Shown here one piece after another: positions 1 to 9,100 of a DNA stretch of 64,000 bases. Each line of letters begins with the position of its first letter. Within the stretch, counting starts at the first letter, position 1. The position numbers and the translations under genes are program-made. The DNA comes from Methanobacteriota archaeon. GTDB taxonomy: Archaea > Thermoplasmatota > Poseidoniia > Poseidoniales > Poseidoniaceae. The notes below the pieces were generated by a model that did no database searches, was not told the DNA's origin, and saw nothing but the letters and a program-made list of their open reading frames with translations. The stretch is taken from contig PBDU01000018.1 of the NCBI GenBank assembly GCA_002718195.1, positions 1 through 64,000 on the forward strand, in the 5' to 3' direction.

Positions 1-878
1 ATTGTGTCTGTGATTCTTGCACCTTCATTGAGTGAATTGCATACTTTCAGTGATTCAGTAATTTCTTCCTCCTCTAGAATTTGATTGTCTGCTGTTGAAC
101 TACCAAACCCATTATCAATCCCGAAATGGATTATGAAACCAATTTCACAAACCGATGGGGAAGGAAATTCGCGAGAAACCAAAGCAGAGTGTCCACTGGA
201 GCCGTTTACTCCATTTTGCCCAGGATTCCCATTAGAACCTAGTAATCCATTGCAAATTGATTCAGAATTAGTAATTTCATCATCACTTAAATTCCCATTT
301 GAATCATTATCATAACCGATATTGATGCGATGTCCTCCAGTTAGGCAGGTTGAATTTCCATACTCATACTGCTCAGTTTCAATCAAGGTGCTTAGAGCAT
401 CTTGCCCCGAGTCTCCTGGTTGTCCTTGCGGTCCGCTTAGGCCCATTTTACCATGGCATATTGTAGATTGAGAGGTGATTTCATCATTTGACAAATTAGC
501 GTCAAAGTTTAGATCTGTACCTATATTGATGTCTATTCCACCATCGATGCAGGTTTCGTCAGAATCCCTTTCACTCGTGTAAATTAACAATTCTCCGCTC
601 TCCTGTACTTGATTTTCCTCATCAGTACTCGATTGGATTAGTACAGAGTAGCCAGCAATTAAAATTGCAAAAATTATGGCTACTGTTTGAATTATGTTGA
701 TAACTACAACTCTTTTTTCTCTGCTTCTTGTTGTTCTAGTTCCTTCATATCTTCCAGCTCTGATTCTTGATGTTCTCGAATTTTGCTCAGCATTATGCCT
801 CCTGATTTGTTGATAATGCTGTCCCTGTTGTTGACCTAAATATTCGGCTCCTGATTCGATGTCTTGATTTTCTGACAT
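1..878 (-). CDS. Membrane-anchored protein with collagen-like triplets and Cys-rich repeats (C-terminus cut off)
   Basis: The reading frame is open from the ATG at 878 to the window edge, so the C-terminus is missing. The N-terminal 60 residues are polar, Gln-rich then Arg-rich, and are followed by one membrane helix at about residues 65-85 (VVVINIIQTVAIIFAILIAG), suggesting a type II topology with an external C-terminus. The external part holds three similar units of about 35 residues: Cys, Gly-Gly, I-x-x-G-x-D, a short Asp/Asn stretch, D/E-E-I-T, and a final Cys. The first two units are followed by Gly-X-Y triplets such as GPQGQPGDSGQ and GSNGNPGQNG. The repeat pattern resembles the DUF7151 type seen in marine archaeal surface proteins (from memory). 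A structural or adhesive surface role is inferred. It is divergent from the aconitase-X gene. Confidence 0.75.
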   Translation of the reverse strand, partial: MSENQDIESGAEYLGQQQGQHYQQIRRHNAEQNSRTSRIRAGRYEGTRTTRSREKRVVVINIIQTVAIIFAILIAGYSVLIQSSTDEENQVQESGELLIYTSERDSDETCIDGGIDINIGTDLNFDANLSNDEITSQSTICHGKMGLSGPQGQPGDSGQDALSTLIETEQYEYGNSTCLTGGHRINIGYDNDSNGNLSDDEITNSESICNGLLGSNGNPGQNGVNGSSGHSALVSREFPSPSVCEIGFIIHFGIDNGFGSSTADNQILEEEEITESLKVCNSLNEGARITDT

Positions 879-1002
879 GGACGACGCTTAATTCTTCAAT
901 GTTATCAAAACCTTCGGTCAATCAAAAAATTTCAGATTTGTCAATTTTTAGTATCAAAATCATAGGGTGTACTTGAAAGACTGGCGTTGTTTGTAGTGAT
1001 TC

Positions 1003-2769
1003 ATGCAGATTCCCGACAGGCTCAAAGCACAACTTGCAGGGGAAGAAGGGGAAACGAGAAGAAAGGCAGCAAGTTTGGTGGTGGACTTAGCTTTCACTGC
1101 AGGCGCTGAGGAATTTGTAGAGGTTGCTCATTCTCACGTGTCCGGTGTATCAGTGATAACTGGCGGGCATGGGCTTCGAAGATTTTTGAGTGATCTTTCA
1201 AAAGATACATCAGGAAAAGTTTCGATTCCTACAACTTTGAATTCCGCTGGTTGTGATAAAACGAAGATGGAAGAGATGGATATTGAATGGCCAGATTTCC
1301 TTGAACAGCAATTCGAAATTATCCAAGCATATGATAAATTAGGAATCGAAACGAGTTTGTCATGTACCCCATACGATGCAGGAAGAGATTTGCCAAAGGG
1401 TATTGCTTGTTGGGCAGAATCAAACGCGGTTTGTTATGCTAATTCATGGACTGACTTAGTAACAAATCGAGAATCTGGCCTCAGTGCTTTAGCAACTGCA
1501 CTAACTGGATTTGCTCCAAAGTGGGGATTACATTTGGAGGATAATCGTCAACCGAATATCTTAGTTAACGTTAATTGTGATTTGGAATATCTCAGCGATT
1601 GGTCAATTTTAGGTGACTGGATTGGAGCACAGGTAAAAGCGGATTGGAATACGCCATGGGGTCCTATGCCTTACATCACAGGTCTTCCTTCTAAGGCATC
1701 GATGGCAAGGAAAAAAGCACTTACAGCAGCGGCTGCAAACCATGGTTGCCCTATGTTATGGGTTGAAGGAATTAGTGATGAGGCTCCGGTAGTCGAAGTC
1801 GATGGCAAATTAGTCCCTGCCTCAGGAGAATGGCAAGGAGTTCTAGAATTCAGTAAATCGAACTTGGATTCTGAATACTCATCTTTGGCTCCTACAGGTC
1901 AGGTTGACCTTGTTGTAATTGGCTGTCCTCAGGCTAGTTTGGAAGAAATAAGGACGACTGCATCAGCGTGCAGAAGTTTTGCAGAAATGGGTCAAAAGAT
2001 TCCTAATAATCGCCTCTGGGTGTTCACCAGCAATGAAAATTATGACCTTGCTCAAGCAGACGGCTCTGTGGCAATATTGGAGGAGTCCGGTGCCGTTGTA
2101 TTGAGAGATACATGTCCAGAAGTTACTCCATATAATCGCTCAAAATATAATCACTTGTTAACAAATTCAATGAAGGCTGAGCACTACCTAACCAGCGGAC
2201 TGAACCGGATACCATGCAGTGTTATGCCGATAATTAAGTGTGTAGAACACGCATTTAATCCAGAATTATCTGCAGGAGAAAGACCAGTTCTGCATGCTAA
2301 AATCAAGGAATCCATGAAGTCCAGCAAGACAAAGATGTCAGGACACTTCCACATTAGTGGTCAAGGCTTGGAATCACAAGGAGATTTTTCAGTTGAGGGA
2401 TACGCTATGGTCTCTGATGTTCCTATCACTTACTTAGGATACGTAAACAGGGATAGCGGGATAATTGAAGAAGCAGGTCATCCGTTGGATGGCAGAGCAA
2501 TCGAAGACACGATTTTGGTTTATCCAAAAGGCTCAGGTTCGACTGTTGCTCCCTATGTACTAATGGGTCTGATCTACACAGGTAAAGGACCTAAAGCCAT
2601 TCTAAATCGAGATATATGTCCCTTAACATTGCCAGCAGCCTCATTGTTGGATCTACCTTACGGACACAGTTTCAGTGATGACCCATGTATGGAAATCAAT
2701 GATGGAGACAGGGTTCTCTTCACCAAAGTTGGTGATGAAGTTTCGATTGAGTTAATCGAAAGAGCATGA
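1003..2769 (+). CDS. Aconitase X (AcnX) family dehydratase, large and swivel domains fused
   Basis: The first ~430 residues are the AcnX catalytic domain (old DUF521). They carry the hallmark SCTPYDAG near residue 120, WAESNAVCYANS, TNRESGLSALATALTG, and GCPQASLEEIR near residue 307. The last ~110 residues are the AcnX swivel domain (DUF126), with GRAIEDTILVYPKGSGST and an AILNRDICPLTLPAA stretch. Family members are Fe-S dehydratases. In archaea a two-subunit form is phosphomevalonate dehydratase of the archaeal mevalonate route, while fused bacterial forms can be cis-3-hydroxy-L-proline dehydratase. Mevalonate kinase at 23.1 kb makes the first role attractive, but the fusion keeps the second open. 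The next gene starts at or just after its stop, so the two may be co-transcribed. The family is certain; the substrate is not. Confidence 0.88.
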   Translation: MQIPDRLKAQLAGEEGETRRKAASLVVDLAFTAGAEEFVEVAHSHVSGVSVITGGHGLRRFLSDLSKDTSGKVSIPTTLNSAGCDKTKMEEMDIEWPDFLEQQFEIIQAYDKLGIETSLSCTPYDAGRDLPKGIACWAESNAVCYANSWTDLVTNRESGLSALATALTGFAPKWGLHLEDNRQPNILVNVNCDLEYLSDWSILGDWIGAQVKADWNTPWGPMPYITGLPSKASMARKKALTAAAANHGCPMLWVEGISDEAPVVEVDGKLVPASGEWQGVLEFSKSNLDSEYSSLAPTGQVDLVVIGCPQASLEEIRTTASACRSFAEMGQKIPNNRLWVFTSNENYDLAQADGSVAILEESGAVVLRDTCPEVTPYNRSKYNHLLTNSMKAEHYLTSGLNRIPCSVMPIIKCVEHAFNPELSAGERPVLHAKIKESMKSSKTKMSGHFHISGQGLESQGDFSVEGYAMVSDVPITYLGYVNRDSGIIEEAGHPLDGRAIEDTILVYPKGSGSTVAPYVLMGLIYTGKGPKAILNRDICPLTLPAASLLDLPYGHSFSDDPCMEINDGDRVLFTKVGDEVSIELIERA

Positions 2770-2780
2770 TCGGTGAAAAC

Positions 2781-3770
2781 ATGGATTCATCTAGAGTATT
2801 GGTGACTGGTGGGGCAGGATTTATTGGGTCTTCATTAGTTGAGCAATTACTAAAAAATGGAAGCAAGGTTGTGATTATTGATAATCTTTCTAGAGGTAAA
2901 TTAGATAATTTATCTGAAGTATCGAATTATTCTGTTGAAGGTGGCAATCTTCGCATCTTAGTTGGAGATTGTTGTGATCCTGAATTACTCGAGCAAGCCT
3001 ACTCTGAGTTTGGGGGTTTTGATTCAATACATCACCTAGCAGCGATAAATGGGACAAAATGGTTCGATGAAATACCTACCGAGATAATTGAATTGAGCAT
3101 AGATTCAACTAGGATATTAATTGATTATGCAAGACTATGCGATTCTAAATTTGTATTCTATTCCTCTCCTGAAGCATATGGAGAAAATCCAAACCAGCCG
3201 CTTGGAGTCCAATCAAACAGTGTTTTCTCGAATCCTCAAACGCACCAAAGACACTCTTATGGTGCTTCGAAATATTTGTGTGAAGTTTTGGTTCAGTCCG
3301 CTTGTAAGAGCGGATTGAGGGCAGCTATTGTTCGCCCTTTCAACGTATATGGTGAGCGTCTGCCCGGTGGACAGTATGGACAGGTTGTGTCCATTTTTTT
3401 ACACTTGATAAAAAACAAAGAAGATTTGATCGTTCATGGAAATGGAGGGCAGTCTCGTTCGTTCACTTACATTGATGACATCGTTTCTGGTTTGATCTCC
3501 ATCGAGAAGGCTGAACCTGCGAATGGATTTGCTAAAGCTTACAATCTGGGTAGTGCAAGCGAGATAACAATTCTTGAGTTAGCCAAATTATGCATTGACG
3601 TTACTGACAGTGGCAAATCAATTGAGATAATACATGGTGATGGATATAACGGAGATTCTGCATCAAGATTAGCAGAATTTGGAGAATATGAAAGAGAAAT
3701 TGATTGGATTGCCCCCACATCTTTACGTGATGGGCTCTCTAAAGTCTGGAGTTCTATCTCAGGAAATTAA
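2781..3770 (+). CDS. NAD-dependent nucleotide-sugar epimerase/dehydratase (extended SDR)
   Basis: A Rossmann N-terminus with TGGAGFIGSSLVEQL near residue 8 binds NAD. The catalytic YGASK motif (Y-x3-K) lies near residue 158, with SSPEAYGE before it and RPFNVYGERLPGGQYGQVV after it, as in dTDP-glucose 4,6-dehydratase, UDP-glucose 4-epimerase and UDP-glucuronate decarboxylase relatives. Length (about 330) is normal. I chose the ATG at 2781 because GGTGA sits 4 nt upstream; an ATG at 2766 overlapping the previous stop as ATGA would add five residues. Its likely role is making an activated sugar for surface glycans, and a hexapeptide acyltransferase lies close by on the other strand. The exact sugar cannot be read from the sequence. 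Its stop overlaps that of the convergent flavin reductase by 4 nt. Confidence 0.88.
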   Translation: MDSSRVLVTGGAGFIGSSLVEQLLKNGSKVVIIDNLSRGKLDNLSEVSNYSVEGGNLRILVGDCCDPELLEQAYSEFGGFDSIHHLAAINGTKWFDEIPTEIIELSIDSTRILIDYARLCDSKFVFYSSPEAYGENPNQPLGVQSNSVFSNPQTHQRHSYGASKYLCEVLVQSACKSGLRAAIVRPFNVYGERLPGGQYGQVVSIFLHLIKNKEDLIVHGNGGQSRSFTYIDDIVSGLISIEKAEPANGFAKAYNLGSASEITILELAKLCIDVTDSGKSIEIIHGDGYNGDSASRLAEFGEYEREIDWIAPTSLRDGLSKVWSSISGN

Positions 3771-4594
3771 TTGTAGTGTTTGGTCGCAATAAATGACCAA
3801 GAATCATGGATGGGCACTAATCTGTCCATTCCATGCTGACATAGCACTTCAACAGGTTCAGTAGCAGCCAAATCTGCGTGTTTCCAAATTGCTTTGATTT
3901 CCAATAAGCAAAGCTTAGCGACAGCGTCAGGCATTTCGTATTCTGTTTTGAAAGTCGTTTCAATGGCATAAAGAGAATTACTCATCAAGAGTTCATTCAA
4001 TGGTGATGCTTGAAGATTCAATTCATCGAGCTCACTAATGCCAACTTCAAGTTGCTGACCACTATCATCAGCAAGTCTTGCCATATCCATAGTTGGTGGT
4101 AAAAAGTGGATGAATGCATTTCCATCTTTTCTTAGATTTTCATAAGTATCTCTTTTCCTTCCATCTCTGGTCTGACTTAAAGAAATCAACACATATGGTG
4201 GTGAATTTGATGGGGACATGATTGATGAAATTGGTGCTAGATTTATGCTTCCATTGCTGTTTCGTGTTGACACAATCCCAATTGGTCTCGGGCTGATCAT
4301 GCTTGTTAGAATCTTGGCCCTGTCTGGATGATTCATATTCTGAATGTCTAATCTCTCTGGATTGGAGGACAAAATCTTATCATTTCTTGAGGGATTTAAT
4401 TCGCTTTCATCCGTAAGCCAATGGTCAAGTTTCCCCTCTTTCAATTCGATTAAGGCATATTCTGTGTGCTGTTTGTAGTGTAACCAAGGCAAGATAGAGT
4501 CCTGTTCTCCTCTGCTCTCTTTTCTCAGAATACTTTGCTCAGAATAATTCACACAATTCTCTAAGAATTTAATGATCGAATCCTTGTCAAGCAT
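3767..4594 (-). CDS. Flavin reductase-like (FMN-binding split barrel) protein
   Basis: Residues ~80-240 fit the flavin reductase-like/DIM6-NTAB family (PF01613 type): ISPRPIGIVSTRNSNGSINLAPIS, split by SPPYVLISLSQTRDGRKRDTYENL and AFIHFLPP. This arrangement binds FMN at the dimer interface. The N-terminal ~75 residues (helical, charged, WLHYKQHTEYALIELKEGKL) are an extension I do not recognise. The ATG at 4594 was preferred over one at 4621 because a strong GGGGAGG site lies about 8 nt upstream; it still overlaps the acyltransferase gene by 8 nt, consistent with translational coupling in the order peroxiredoxin - acyltransferase - flavin reductase. The substrate is unknown. A redox link to the peroxiredoxin is only suggested by the gene order. 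Confidence 0.8.
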   Translation of the reverse strand: MLDKDSIIKFLENCVNYSEQSILRKESRGEQDSILPWLHYKQHTEYALIELKEGKLDHWLTDESELNPSRNDKILSSNPERLDIQNMNHPDRAKILTSMISPRPIGIVSTRNSNGSINLAPISSIMSPSNSPPYVLISLSQTRDGRKRDTYENLRKDGNAFIHFLPPTMDMARLADDSGQQLEVGISELDELNLQASPLNELLMSNSLYAIETTFKTEYEMPDAVAKLCLLEIKAIWKHADLAATEPVEVLCQHGMDRLVPIHDSWSFIATKHYN

Positions 4595-5072
4595 TGGATT
4601 TCCCTCCCCGCTTTTCTTCATATTCTTTTCTAGTCATGAGGAATCGTGCTGGATTTCCTGCCCATACTTCATCATCTGGTAAATTCTTTGTGAGAACCGA
4701 GCCTGAGCCCAAAATAGCATTTTCACCAATGGTTAAGCCTGGATTAACAGTTGCGCCTCCACCTAATACCGAGCCTTTTCTGAGCACAACCTTTGCCCAA
4801 AGTGATTTGCTTCCTGAAGGAGGATATTTGTCGTTTAGTATAGTGCAGTTAGGTCCGAGGAATACATCATCATTAATTTCAGTTAAATCAGCAACATAGG
4901 CTCCACCTTGTATTCTAACATTATCCCCAATGATGCAATCTCTGCCAATATGTGCCATTGAACCAATGTTGCAGTTTGTACCAATAATGGTATTTTTGCC
5001 AACATGGCAAGGCCACCAAGCGGATGAAGAATTACCTAAGTCAATTCTCTCTCCACTCAATGTATTTTTCAC
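4587..5072 (-). CDS. Left-handed beta-helix (hexapeptide repeat) acyltransferase
   Basis: The 161-residue protein is almost entirely hexapeptide repeats of the [LIV]-G-x4 type (HVGKNTIIGTNCNIGSMAHI, CIIGDNVRIQGGAYV, VLGGGATVNPGLTIGENAIL), ending in the usual DEVWAGNPARFL cap. This is the LbH fold of sugar-nucleotide N-acetyltransferases such as the WbpD/WlbB group. It probably forms a trimer and transfers acetyl from acetyl-CoA to an amino sugar for surface glycans. It begins with GTG at 5072, immediately after the TGA of the peroxiredoxin gene, with GGTGAGTGAG before it. The exact acceptor is not determinable. The nearby sugar epimerase on the other strand fits the same pathway. Confidence 0.85.
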   Translation of the reverse strand: MKNTLSGERIDLGNSSSAWWPCHVGKNTIIGTNCNIGSMAHIGRDCIIGDNVRIQGGAYVADLTEINDDVFLGPNCTILNDKYPPSGSKSLWAKVVLRKGSVLGGGATVNPGLTIGENAILGSGSVLTKNLPDDEVWAGNPARFLMTRKEYEEKRGGKSNA

Positions 5073-5585
5073 TCACTCACCTTCGATTTCTAATTCACGC
5101 ATCAGCATAGATACGTGGTTTTTCGCTCTTACGTTGTATCTGCACCAACTTATTTTTCCATCAGGAGTCATTACAAAAGTCGATCTAACGCAGCCAAGAT
5201 ATTCCTTTCCGTAGTTCTTTTTTATTCTCCAGGTTCCAAACTGATTGTGAAGTGACAAATCTTCGTCTAGGAGCAGGGGAAAATTTAATTCTTGTTTAGC
5301 AGTAAACTTGTCGTGAGATTTGGCTGAATCTTTGCTTACTCCCAAAACAACAACATCGTTTGATTGGAGTCTTGCCATGTTATCTCTAAAGTCGCAGGCT
5401 TGTGTTGTGCAGCCTGGTGTTGAATCCTTTGGATAGAAGTAAAGAATGACTGTTTTTCCTGCTGCGTTTAGTTCCTTAAGGGAATATTCAGTGCCGCCTG
5501 AATCATATGCTGTGAAGTTTGGTGAAACATTGCCTTCTTCTAGATTTACTGGGTCTTCCATATTACGACCAAGGAAATGATGCAT
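5073..5585 (-). CDS. bcp: Peroxiredoxin, Bcp/PrxQ type
   Basis: A complete thioredoxin-fold peroxidase: VILYFYPKDSTPGCTTQACDFRD contains the peroxidatic Cys in the PxxxTxGC context, and a second Cys five residues later is the resolving Cys of the atypical 2-Cys PrxQ type. VLGVSKDSAKSHDKF and FPLLLDEDLSLHNQFG follow as expected. It reduces H2O2 and organic peroxides with thioredoxin-type donors in the cytoplasm. It is the first gene of a three-gene leftward run. ATG codons at 5585 and 5561 are both possible, and neither has a clear ribosome site. An AT-rich stretch (CAATAAAAGTA on the minus strand) about 15-25 nt upstream of 5585 may be the promoter of a short-leader transcript. Confidence 0.92.
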   Translation of the reverse strand: MHHFLGRNMEDPVNLEEGNVSPNFTAYDSGGTEYSLKELNAAGKTVILYFYPKDSTPGCTTQACDFRDNMARLQSNDVVVLGVSKDSAKSHDKFTAKQELNFPLLLDEDLSLHNQFGTWRIKKNYGKEYLGCVRSTFVMTPDGKISWCRYNVRAKNHVSMLMRELEIEGE

Positions 5586-5760
5586 TTAGTTGTGTGTACT
5601 TTTATTGTTCACGAAAATATCGCCGAAAAAACACTATTTTTGTAAATTAGTCGAAGAGAATTCTCCTTATGAGTGCTATTATGCAATATGAATGAGTGCC
5701 AAGTCATTATTCATGGATTCTGCTAAAGTTGCCGAATCATTCATGAACTAGCAGGAATTG

Positions 5761-5768
5761 TATATACT
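5761..5768 (+). promoter_or_regulatory. Probable TATA box of the archaellum operon
   Basis: TATATACT lies about 20-24 nt upstream of the ATG at 5785, the spacing expected for archaeal leaderless mRNAs. It is the only TATA-like element close to the head of the 14-kb rightward operon. Repeated short motifs upstream (ATGAGTGC at 5669 and 5692; ATTCATG at 5709 and 5739) could be regulator sites. Confidence 0.5.
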
Positions 5769-5784
5769 CATGGTGGCTTCGAGG

Positions 5785-6198
5785 ATGAGTAGAAGAAGCC
5801 GCCGGTTTTTCAAGCAAATTCAAAAAGCCGATGCAAAATACAGGCTCCAAGAAATTGCTTCTCAAATACAAGCAGACCTAGACAAGAGAGCAATTTCTTA
5901 TGATGAGGCTTTGAACCTTGGCAACATTATCCAGCACCGTGCTGATCAGTTGCCTGGTGACACAATTGTATACGCAATTTCAGATAGAGACGCTTACCGC
6001 AAAACTCTCGAGTTATACTTGAGAGACGCACTCCTGACAAGAACCGAGCAATTATTGCTTTGGGAAGAGAGAAGAAGATTAGGGATTTCTGATGACGAAC
6101 ACCAAAGATTGCTCGATTTACTGGTTTTACAAATGAACAAGCAAGGTAAATCAGTCTCAATTCAAAAATACGAAAAGGCAGGTGCGAAAAATGTCTAG
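5785..6198 (+). CDS. Small basic helical protein, first gene of archaellum operon (unknown function)
   Basis: The protein of about 137 residues starts MSRRSRRFFKQIQKADAKYR and is rich in Arg, Lys, Gln and Leu, with heptad-like helical stretches (YRLQEIASQIQADLDKRAI, ALLTRTEQLLLWEERRRLG). It has no signal peptide or membrane segment, so it should be cytoplasmic. I know no family for it. The ATG at 5785 is preferred because a TATA-like box at 5761-5768 would give a leaderless transcript there; upstream TTG (5758) and ATG (5770) codons are in frame. Its 3' end overlaps the giant surface protein gene by 8 nt, so the two are probably translationally coupled. Because the same operon runs into the arl genes, an accessory role in archaellum assembly or control is a reasonable but untested guess. 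Confidence 0.7.
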   Translation: MSRRSRRFFKQIQKADAKYRLQEIASQIQADLDKRAISYDEALNLGNIIQHRADQLPGDTIVYAISDRDAYRKTLELYLRDALLTRTEQLLLWEERRRLGISDDEHQRLLDLLVLQMNKQGKSVSIQKYEKAGAKNV

Positions 6199-9100
6199 GT
6201 CGGGAGTAACATCCAGTCTTATTTTGGTAGGGTTATTCGTACTGTCAAGCATGACCCCTGCCTTAATTTCAACTACTACTGAGGCAGCTTCAGCAAGAAG
6301 TAACCCGGACTTTTCAGTTACATCCTTGATGCTGGATGGAGCTGGCTCCGTAGCAAATGGCTCGAATTACATAGTCGAGGCAGACACGCACGTAGTTCTG
6401 GTTAGAATTAGCAACCTTGGTTCCGCAGCAGGAATCGCAAATCTCGATTTGGTTCACAAGGGTTCACCCATTGCTGCAGAAACAGTGGTCAATAGTATCA
6501 ATCTAGGTAGCATTGCTTCCGGAGCGACAACGAATGCAATCCAGATTTCTTGGGATGCAACCTTGGGCGATGGCCAAACTCTATTTGCAAGAGTAAACAG
6601 TGTTAGCGATTCTAATCCATCCAACAACGAAAGAAGACTAGATTTGGATGTCAAAAACTACCACAAAGGAAATGATCTCAATAATAACTTCCCGACTCCA
6701 TCTCCGGGTCAGTCGATTGCAAGGCTCGGTCACGGAACTCAATATGTGAATGTCTCTGTTGTTAACGACGGAGTTTTGCCTCTGTCTGCTGTTCTTGCAG
6801 TCACTCTTACAGAGCAATCTAACCCAGCTAACACGATGACTATTTACTCCAATACACAAATTCTTCAAGCCGGTTCAATGCTTAATCCGGCGGCTGCACA
6901 GGAACTTAGCGCGAGTTTTTCTTCTACTGGGATGAATGGACAATGGTCGATAGAAACAGAGGTTATTTACAACGGTACTATTTACACATTAACCGAGTTG
7001 TTAAACAGCACAACAATCGAATTTTCTGATTATATCTCCATCCTTTCACCGCCTTCAGACAGAACTGCTCAACCTGGCACAACTACAACCCTGACGTTTG
7101 TTTTGAGAAATATTGGGGTAATGTCGGATTCATTCTCAATCTCAATTTCTTCCTCCCTTGGTTGGGCTGATACTAACTGCTGCGGTTCATCCACTCAGTT
7201 GATTGCGCCAAATGGGATTACAACAATACAGGTTCCTGTCACAGTACCCATCAACGCTGACAGAACATGGGTGGATACAGTAACGCTAACTCTTGTTTCA
7301 GGTGGAGATTCGTTCACTTTGACAGGCACTGCCCGGGTCATGGCCGGAGAATTCTACCAGGCTCAAGTGGATATGCCATCAGGGGTCACATTGGTGACTC
7401 CTGGTCAGGAAGTTGAAATCCTTGTTAATATAACAAACCAAGGAAATGTTGCATCTGCTTTTGCTCTAACCAGCGGTTTGTCAATCCCAGCTTCAAACTG
7501 GAATTACGAACTATCGACACAAACTACAGCGGTAATTAATGAAAGTGAAACCATAGATGTTTACCTCACCGTTACCGTTCCTCCAATCCAAATGCCTCTT
7601 GATCCTACTGAGCACAATAGGGCAGGAGATGTTCTCCAAATTTGGGTTCAGGCTCAATCACTCGACGGTGGAGTTCCAAATTCAGATTCTCATCAACTAG
7701 AAGTACGCCCTGTGATTGTAGTAGATCCAGGTCTTGAAACCGAGGTAATCGACTTAACAGTTGAACAGGTTGTACAGGCAGGTCAAGGAGTTGGATTGGA
7801 CGAAATATTAGATTTAAATGTAGAAATCCGTCACAACCTTGTAACTAACTTGAGCGAAACTATTGATGCCAATCTAACGGTAGGAGCTCTTCAATTCACG
7901 GCTCTTAATGCTGGAGGATTCAGTGAGGCTGACAGATGGGATGCTAGTGTTTCTCCAGGAATAATTCAAGATTTGACCTTGGGTGACATTGAGTTTGCCG
8001 CACTTGGAATACAGGGTCCTGCGGATGGTTATCCATTAGCAGGGGCACTCGAGATTCCAATTACAGCAACTCCGTTTTTAGGGCTCGCTCACAATAATAG
8101 CGGCGTGATTTCTTCTCCAGTCACCAGAACTCTTGTCATTAATATCCCAACCGTACTTGGTGCAGAAATTGACGAAGATGGTCCAATCAATGCAACAGTA
8201 GGAATTACCAATACTTACCCTATCCCGTTTGAAAACACTGGAAACGACATGACATCCTATTTCCTAAGCGTTGTTGATGATTTGCCGGATGCTTGGACTG
8301 TATCTCTAAACACAACTACTGCAACAAGTTCGGTCATAGACCAACTTCCTAGCCCAGTAGCATCCCATCCTCTAGTTACGGAAGATCACAAAACATCATT
8401 CACACTCAGTGTTATCACCGACCCGCTAACTCCTGCCGGAACGACTGTCCCCGTAACAATCCGAATTCAGCAACAAAATACTGGGGTCTTAATCGATTCA
8501 CACATAATTCCAATCAGAGTTGGAGAGCAAGTAAATGCTACCCTTGATCCAACTAACCAAACTGTTGACGTTGCCGTAACAGATAACCCCTTGACTCGTG
8601 TAAGAATCTACAACACAGGAAATACGCCTACAACATATTCGGTGTGGCTTGATGATCCAACCGACGATCAAGTTGAATTTGTGATGGAAACACCAGAAGA
8701 AATTCTTGTGGGAGCAGGTTTCTCTGAATCCATCAAGGTAAGAATTAATCCTGACTCAGAGGCTAGGTCTGATCAATTGCACATGGCTACTGTTTGGGTC
8801 TCTACGGGCACTGGATTAAATTTGAGCGCTAACATCATTGCCAACATAACAGAATCTCAATCCGTAGCAGTTGAAATTCCGGATAATGTAGATTCTGACG
8901 AGACAAAATCAGGAGTTCAAGTAAGCGTTATACCGGGAACTCCCGTTATCATTCCTTACACCGTAACAAATAACGGAAATCTGAGAGAGGAGGTGCTGGT
9001 AAATGTATCAGTTGAAGGAAACTGGGAGGTTACACCTGGTTCTAGTTCTTACACTTTGGAGATTGACGAAATAGATGGAAATTCTATTACCGTTGAAGTC

